From NCBI GenBank assembly GCA_032433765.1, contig JAVIAB010000059.1, forward strand, positions 63,425,729-63,489,728: DNA of 64,000 nt, given 5' to 3'. This document shows positions 53,401-62,800 of this stretch, in pieces (the first letter of the stretch is position 1; each line of letters starts with the position of its first letter). The position numbers were made by a program, and so were the translations under genes. This stretch comes from Megaustenia siamemsis (Eukaryota; Mollusca; Gastropoda; Stylommatophora; Ariophantidae). The notes under the pieces were generated by a model that was not told the origin of the DNA, made no database searches, and saw only the letters and a program-made list of their open reading frames with translations.

Positions 53401-56400
53401 TACAGATTGTATGACAATGGTGGAGTATGGTAGAAGTCACGGGGAAAGTGGTAAGAGTTAACGCAGATAAAAACATTGAGTTCTCGTGAGAAATGTGAGT
53501 AACGATCAGGAATGGGATTAGTGAAAACCTGAAGTTAGAAGGGCATTCTAGAGACGACGCTGACTTAGATCGGACAGTTTGGTGAGCCGGTACCGTTGAG
53601 TAGTAGCCATGTTATGTTACCAGAAACAGTTACGTTTAAAAGTTATAGTTAACAGCTGAGCGAGACAGAACTCGCATATTTTCTCAGTGTTTAGTTAAAT
53701 TGTGTTGAGCTTAGAGTAAGCTCAAGCAGAATAGAACTGAGTGGCATTTATTTCGGGAGGAAATCATTAAAACTTCCATGGGTTAGTGTTTAAAGTTTTT
53801 CCAGTGAGTTTATGTAACTAATAGTCGACGCAGGAAATGTGTAAATTAAGAACTATTCAAGATTAGATCAGTGGCTCTAGATTAAACCTAAAGACAATTA
53901 GATGAAGTAGCATCAGGAGTTGATCCAGCCAGATTTACAGAAATGTTTTCAAATTGACAGTAGGGAACGACAGGAATCGGGGCACATGTGAGCTTCGTGT
54001 ATGATATTTATTTGTATATGTTGAGCAGCTGAGAAACAGAGTGTTGGCTGAAGTTGCAGCTGTTGTTCATGAGTGACGATTCATGAATAAACCAGGGTTG
54101 TTTTGCTTTTAAAATTGGAGTTCCTTTGACTAGCTAAATCTTGTCAGTATTGTGTATGTATGTGGCCTAGCAACAAACGAAACCTGTGGTGGGCTAACAA
54201 GATCTAGTCCTCCGAACTCAGAGAAGGCATTATCAAAACAACAGCGCAAAGTACATTAACTATACGATTACGAGGGACACGAAGTGCGTGTCCTGGCCAG
54301 TCATGAGCTACAGTAACAGTCAAGTCGGAGGCTGTTAATCAAGTAGCAAATCACAAGTCCAGTCCAACAAACTCAGTCAAGGGCTGACATGGTTACTGAA
54401 CCCTAGCTGTTAGAACCAGAACGTGCATTTTCCTGTTAGTGGCGCGTAAAGGTGTTACATGAAAGGTGTTACATCATATCAAGAGAATCTACAGAGTTCA
54501 AGTTTAATGAGCTACATGTTCAAGGTTAAAGGCGGTGTCACAGGTGAGTCAAGCAGCAGCCACTTGTCAATTATTTGTGCGCCGTCAACATTTCAACACG
54601 TCATCAAGGTCGGGTACACATTTTTTTAAATAAAGATGATATAAGACATGTAAAAAGAATATGGTTTAATGATGGCTCACAATAGTCAAATTGAGAGTGG
54701 CGCACTTTGCAGCAAAACGTATGCTGCCAAAATTGGCATGACGCACAGTGCGGCGAAATATACAGAGTTAACAGCAATCCCTGTTATAAAGTAATATACA
54801 TTTTTTTTGCTTTGCTTATATACAGAATATTGAGTGTATTTGAAAATGCTTTTGCTCAGGGAGATGAAGTTGACTGCAACTGGCTGGAAATTGTTTTTTA
54901 TTTTCAGTTCCTCCAAAGCTTGTAACTGACAATGATGGAGACAAGCAAACAAATTTCTCAGTCATCGAGGGCCGCAGTGTGTTCCTACCCTGCACAGTTA
55001 CTGCAGATCCTCCTGCAGCATTCACTTGGTTTAAAGATGGTAACCCAATTTCATTGACTGACATCCGCTATTATATCCGCATGGATGGTGCTCTTGAGAT
55101 TTTCAGTGCTGATGTTCATGATACTGCTAATTATAAATGTGTGGCATCTAATGTTGCTGGCGAAGTGGAAAAGAATTTGAATCTATTTGTTGAAGGTTTG
55201 TTGCTCACTTTTCTAATATAGTGTCTTATTATTATAATGTAGGTTAACACAGAGCCTCACTAACATAGACATTGTTGTGAAAGAAAGCAAAAATAAAGGA
55301 CTCAGCCTTAATAACAAAAAGACAGAGGTAATGGTAACAACAAAGAAAAAGACATCACCTCAGTGAAAAATAAAGACAAGTGTAACAATATTAAAACAGG
55401 TCAATGAATTTAAATATTTGGGAACATTGTTAACCTCAGACGGAAGATGTACAATAGAGGTGAGATGCAGAATGGCTCAGGCAAAAGCAGCTTTCCAGAA
55501 AATGAGGAAGATACTGTGCAATCCATTTTTGACAATAGAAACAAGAAAAAAGAGTTCTTAAATGTTCTGTAGAGCCAGTCTTAACATACGGATGCGAATC
55601 ATGGACAATAGGACAACAGACAAGAAAATCACTGGAGTCTGTAGAAATGTGGTCTTACTGAAGAATGTTGAGAATACCATGGACAGCTAAGAAGAGTAAT
55701 GAAGAGGTTCTGAGAAAGGTCAAAGCAAAAAGAGAGCTAATTTCCAATGTTAGGAAGAAACAATCATCATTTTTTGGCCATGTAATGAGAAGGGAACAGC
55801 TGGAATATATTATGACAAATGGAAATGTTGAGGGACGAAGAGATAGAGGGAAGCAAAGAGAAAAAATAACAGACAGCTTAAGAGAATGGCTTGGCAGAAG
55901 GTCAACAACAGAAATGATAAATAGCTGCCGAAATCGAAAGTTGTGGAGAGACATGATCACCTACGCCACTAGGCCCGGTACTTGATGATGATGATGATGA
56001 TGATGATTCTGCATCTCACCTCTGTTTTACATCTACCATCTGAGGTTAACATTGTTCCCAGATATTTAAATTCATTTACCTGTTTTAATATTTTTCCACT
56101 TGTCTTTTATTGTGCAAATACAATTCTAAACTATTTGAAATATTGTAAAACAATTCTAGAGATAATAGGTTACATATTAACATTTTATGTAGCAGTTTAA
56201 ATGATCATATTTTATTACCCTGAAATGCCTGAGTGTTTTATCAATTTTGCAATCTCTAACAGTTGCCCCAAGGATTTCTGGTAGTATGGAAGAAACATAT
56301 GAAGTGAATGTCAATGAATCAGTACATCTGCCGTGTGAAGTGAGTGGCATTCCCCGTCCTACAGTTACCTGGAAGCAGAACTTCATGCCCTTGAGCCCTG

Positions 56401-56836
56401 ATCCACAGAGAGTTCAAGTGCAGCAAGATCACTTATACATTTCTAGAGCTCTTATCTCTGACAAGGCTATCTATGAGTGCTTAGCTTCAAACATTGCTGG
56501 AGATGCCAATAAAGTTTTTACTCTTATTGTCTATGGTAAGTATACATTTTACATTTTGACTCTTTCATTCATTAATACATTTTCTTCTAAATATATTTTA
56601 CTCACTTTCTTTAGTTCTTCTTTACTTCCTATGATATCATTTCACATCATGTCTTCTATCAGCCTCAAGTGATGTGACGTGCTTTATCACTTTACTAATT
56701 AATAGTAATGTATTGTTTTTAATTCATTAGCTAATTTTTATGTTCTTTTTCTTTTCTTTTTCTTTTGGTAATTCAACATGATATTTAATTGCCAAAAGAC
56801 ACTGTCCAGATGTATTCATGATGGTTTTAAATATAA

Positions 56837-56893
<57 letters not shown>

Positions 56894-59800
56894 CTAATTG
56901 TATTTGGCTACAGATCATGATGCATGAAAAGCTAAATATAGAGAGGTGAACTGCCTTGATGAAAAGATCAGAGGCCAAATGCCTGAAGAGAAAAGAAAGT
57001 GTGTCCACCATCACACATAAAAGGACAACTACCTCTTAGTTCTTCTGAGGTTGGAATTGTGGATCAAATTTTGGCAGATTCAGCCAGGAGTGAAGCTGTT
57101 CGTAAAAAAATACAACTAACAGATGTTATATTTATTATATAAAATCCCTAAGGATTCCATATATATTATGAACTTCCAGTCAATATGGTGGATAGGCAAC
57201 AGGAACTGCTGAGGCACTGCCTAAAAAATGTTCCTTGTTGCAGTTTCCTCATATTCCAAGTCGGCTTGCTCCCAGAGCAACTGAGTTTTGTGCTCTGTGC
57301 ACACCGTGAGCTGTGCTTTTCATCTGGATGGTGTTTCTATATTCTGATTGCTTATGATGAATGATAATATCATATGATGAATGATGATTTTCGGTGTGTG
57401 CTGAGACTGCTATGATAGAGACTACAGCTACCTTTCTTTGTTTGGGAGATGAGTTAGTAATTCGGATGATTCCACTGGCATGGGCGGTTGAGCAATTATG
57501 AATTTTAATTCGTTTTTAGTGATACCGGGGCCTTCCATAACCAAAGAACCAACCATCCAACCAAAGATGAAGGACAGTTCAGCTGTGTTCACTTTCGGTG
57601 CCGCTTGGCCTCATGTCTTTTGGCGTGTGCTGTAGTCGCTATGACAGGGACTGCTGCTGCCTGTCATTTTATTTGGATATTCGATGAGATGTTAATTCAG
57701 ATGATTCCACTGGCATGGGCTGTTGAACAGTTATGGATTTTCATTCATTTTCAGTGATACCAGGGCCTTCGACTAACTATAACTATATATTATATATAAT
57801 AATATAGTATATATATATTATATTTTTGTTCTTTTCAGATCCACCTTCTCTGCAATCTGGTCCAACAGATGTAACAGTTCTCTATGGTCAAACTGCATTG
57901 TTAGAATGTGAATCTAGTGGTGATCCTCCTCCAACTGTTCTTTGGAAGAAAGATGGGGTTATCCTGGATGCCGCTGATCCATTAAGGGGGTACTTCATGT
58001 CCCCAAGAGGCTCTTTAACCATCAACTCCGCAACGTTAAAAGATGCAGGAATCTATTCATGTGCTGCAACAAACCCTGCAGGTGTTGCATCTAGGGACAT
58101 TTCCCTGACTGTTCATGGTAAGGATGTTAAGAAAAATCCCACTGATTACTGATAACATAGCAAACAGTTATTTTTTTAGTCTGTTTTTCTTGAAACAAAA
58201 ATATATTTATTTGGTAAGGATGTTAAGGAAAAACTCACTGAATACTGATAACATTGCAAATACAGTAAAGTCTCGATTATGCGGTACTCAATAATCCGGA
58301 ATTCTCAATTTAACGGACTTTTTTTTTTTTTAATTATTATAGGGAGAAAGCTTGAATCATGTTTTGTTCAGTTAAATTAAATGCCTTTATCCGGAAATCG
58401 AAAACGCTACAACACGGTTTGTGCGCTGCGCTTACTTCTACAGGCTCTATCATTACACAATATTGCGTTTACAATAGTGTATTTACAGTAATATACTTCA
58501 AATAGTAAAAGTAAAGTACCCCCCGTCACGCCAAGTGGCGTATAGGGAAATATGGTGTTAGTGACCCTATATTTTACAGACCTTCAGCACATGATTTTTG
58601 GGGTAATGTGGTCGGTATTACGCCCGTGCTGCTTTACTTTCCCAGAAAAAATCCGGTACCCATTTTAAGGCTGGGTGAACCCGGAGCCGTCGGTTGGGAT
58701 CGAACCCTACCCCTTGTCCGTAGTAGTCCAGTTCACTAACCACTGAGCTATCGCGGCTCCCACTAATTTTTAGGGAATTAGTAAAACCCAGGTGTCCTCG
58801 CCAGGGTACGAACCCCGGCTGTTGCCGTGGTAAGCCAACCGATATACTTCAAATAGGAGCGAACATATTTTATTCAATCCAGACATTGTGTCTCCAAATA
58901 TTCCAAGTAAAAGCGACAGACAGTCTATATCTTCACTTTTTCCCCCCGACTAAATGTTTTTGTCGGGAAATCTTAGTCGTGCCAAAAACACTTATCTACA
59001 TGATTTTACAAATTTGCTTAATTTTCTCATAGCCTGCTTTAGATCTAAAGTTGGTCATGAATTTGTCAAAAATATGGCGTTTGACAGTCTGACCGAACAT
59101 TAGAAGCAGACGTATTGTTTGTGAAAATTGAAGAGCCCATAACTTTGATGATTATAAATCAAAGGTTGAGCAGCCGGCGTGCAGTGACATAGAGATGGTG
59201 AGAAGAAAGGGGGAGGGGTTCAAAAATTACCGACTGGAAATTCAAAAAGAGTAAGATACAGAGTTTGACGTTAGTTTGTCTCAGACATTTGTGCAAGCTG
59301 AAATTCGTTCCATCAGTATAAATTATACATGATATGCTATAAACGCATGTGTGCATACTTTTTAACGGAATACATTTTTGTGTTAAATAATGGCCTCTGC
59401 GAGTGCAAACCACACCTCAATTTCCCGCAAAGGTAAACGCAAGCGAACTGTATTGACACTGAACCAGAAGATTGAAATCGCTAGTAGACTTGAAAAAGGC
59501 GTTAATCGCAACGTTTTGATGACTGAATTTGGCATAGCCTCTTCAACATTATATGACATACGAAATCAAAAAGATGAGTTGTTTAAGTTTGCGTCGGAGT
59601 CTGAAAGCAGCAACAATATACACCAGAGACGAAGTATGAAACGGCCAAAATTTGAAAAACTCGACGACGTCCTTTATGTGTGGTTTTTCTGAAAGAAGAA
59701 GAAAAGGAATGCCAATATCAGGACCCATGTTGATAGAGAAAGCTAGTGAATGTCACACGAATTTAAATATTTCTGAGCATTGCAATTTTTCAATCATGTT

Positions 59801-62800
59801 TTTTCATAAATTTTGAGTTTGGTTTTCTTACTCTCGATTATCCAGAAAAATTCAATTATCCAGAATGGGTTCTTCCCCGAGCATTCCGGATAATCGAGAC
59901 TTTACTGTAGTTATTTTTTACGTCTGTTTTTCTTAAATGAAAAATATATTTAGTATATAATTAGATTTTAGAATGGAATAACTTGACTGTATGGTATTCC
60001 CATATCTGCTCAGCTACCATTCCAGCAACCAACAAAGTGACCATCCTCAGCATCCTGATCGTTCGTACTGTTGCATTGAACATGTTGCTTTCTATAAAAA
60101 TGGTGCGCCTTTACGTTCACATTGTTCTATTAGTTTGCAATTGCTTTTTTGAAAGCATCGTTACTCTTTATATTTTCATAAAAAGGTATCCTGTTGTAAA
60201 CTTATTCATTCATTCATTGAGTACTGTCTCCACATTGAAGGTTGACTGTGATGGTGCGCCTGCCATTGTACTCTTTCTCTTGTTTTAATAGTGCACATCA
60301 TAGGTTCACCTGTACATCTCTTCATGTCATCTGTCTACTTTAGTCTTGGTCTGTCTGTGCCTCATCTACCTTGTACCTTTTCTTCCACTGTGACCTCCAG
60401 TAGGGCAATGTGTCTCTTAACATGTTACAAAAATTTCAGTTTGATGGTGTTAAGTAGTTCTTCTTTTTTTAATTTTCAGCTGTTGCAAAACTTCACTATT
60501 TTTTTTTTCTGTTTAACCAATTATACCCATTTTTCTATAGATCCACATTTCAAAGACTTTGAGGTTCTGCTCTTTTTTCTTATTTAATGTCCATGTTTCT
60601 ACACTATATAAGAATGTTAAGTAGATATAACATTTTACTATTCATAGATTTAGTTCTGATATTTGCTTTTGAAATTATTATATTTTTCATGTTAAAATTG
60701 AATTTTTGCTATTCCTATTCTTTTATTTCTATCTTACATTTTCCATCATTTGTTACAATACGTCCCTGACAGCTATATTCTTGAACATTTTCTAGGTCCT
60801 TGTCATCTACTTTGATATTTCTCTTGTATATTTTATGTGTTATCTCTCAATATAATCATCATTTTACTCTTTTTAATATTTATATCTAAACCATATTCTT
60901 TGTTTGTCTTGTTTATTTTGTTAACTAATTGTTGTGAAAAAAAATAGTATGGTTAAAGCTTTACGTAACTGATGGACAACACAAATTTGAACAACGTTTC
61001 AGCTCAATAGGTCTTCAGCAGGAACAAACAAACAACACACACACAGATCTATCTATTGACCTTTCGAGCTGTAACCGGCCCATAGGGTGTAGACCAAGAT
61101 ACACCTTCTCCTATATGAATTTTTGTTCTAGCAGTTTTCTTTTAAAGATATTTTATCAAATCTCGCCATCTGTCTCTGTTCTGTGCAAGCAGTTCTATCT
61201 CATTGAGGGAGCCGATTCCTGCTGCTCTTGCCTCTCTCATCAATGTTCTTCTCAGTGTCTCCCTGGGTCTTCCTCTTTTTCTTTTACCTGTTGTTTCCCA
61301 TATGAGGGCTTGCTTTGCTATTCGATTATTATCTCTTCTCATCACATGTCCAACGTATGACCATCGTCTTTTCTTTATTACTGAAGATATTAGTGGTTGA
61401 TTGGCGATTTCTCTAATTTCCTCGTTTGTTTTGAATTCGTTCCATTCTATACCAAGTATTTTCCTTAGACATTTATTTTCGAATGCGTTCAACTTTGTTT
61501 CTATATCTCTTGTTGTTTTCCAGCTTTCACACGCATACGTAAGGGTTGATAGTACATTTGATTTGAATAGCCTAAGTTTTGTGTTTGTGCTAATGAGTTT
61601 TGATTTCCACAACTTTTCAAGGCTTCTGAAAGACATTGCTGCTTTAGCCAGTCTGATTCTAATTTCTTTGCTCGTATCCCCTTCTCGATCAATGTGACTT
61701 CCAAGATAGATGAAGTGATCGATCTCTTCTACTGGTTTGTTTTCCATGTATATTTTGTCACTTGTTGGAATTAAACTTTTCATGACTTTAGTCTTTTCAT
61801 GATTGACCTCAAGCCCAATTTTGCTGGCTATTGATGATAGTTCATTTGTGTTTTCCTGCATCGTTTTTATCTGATTGCTGATGAGAACTATGTCATCAGC
61901 AAAGTCCAGGTCCTCCAAATGGTCTCCTTGTATCCATTCGATGCCTTTATTACCAGTGCAGCATTTCTTCATTATGAAGTCCATAACAATTCCAAATAAC
62001 AAGGGCGATAAAATACATCCTTGTTTAACCCCAGTTTCTATTGGGAAACATTCGCTCAGTCCTTCCTCTGTTCGAACTGCATATGAAGACATAATCAAGT
62101 CCTACATAGCTAACTAATAATGAAGCGTGACATCAAAGAGCAGAATATAACAGAGAACAATTGATGATTATAATTTTAATGTCAAGGAATCAATACAAGC
62201 CATTAGCTCCTTTACTTAGGAAGGTGATGAGACAGTCAACAATCATGTTCTTGATTTCTTACATGATTGTTTATACTGTGTAGTTAAATCAGCATTGATA
62301 ATTAAAATCCTCATCAAGAGTGAAGAAAAAGAGGAGTAATGATAATTCTGCAATATAAATGTATGAACTGAATATATATACTGTGGTTTCTAAGAAATGT
62401 GTTAACTAATTTCCATTTTAGGGTTTAAATGCTTTTATTGATAATCTAAGTACGGTGACAATTTTAATCATTTATAGTGAGAATATGAATTTTAGTAAAA
62501 ATAAATTAAAACATGATCTAAGAATTGTTTATTTTGATGTCTGTGTTCACAGGTGCACCAGAAATTTCTGGGATTTATCAGGAGTATAGTGATGTTGTTG
62601 AAGGGAACCCTGTAATCTTGCCTTGTCCAGCTGTTGGAACTCCAAAGCCTCACATTACCTGGTATAAGGACAATATAGCTCTCACTGGAGCGGAGTTGGG
62701 CATCACACAACTTGAGGATGGATCACTTGAAATAGATAACACAAGGGCAGCTGACTCTGGTCACTATGAGTGTGTGGCCGAGAATGTGGCAGGAGTGGCA

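Larger units (their letters stand above)
58263..59907 (+). mobile_element. Tigger/pogo-type DNA transposon, internally deleted
   Basis: The terminal inverted repeats 'cagtaaagtctcgattat' (58263) and its reverse complement (ending 59907) are flanked by the TA target duplication (58261-58262 and 59908-59909), diagnostic of Tc1/mariner pogo-like elements. Inside is only the 5' end of a CENP-B-like transposase gene and a nested SINE. The DDE catalytic region is absent, so the element is non-autonomous. Confidence 0.93.
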
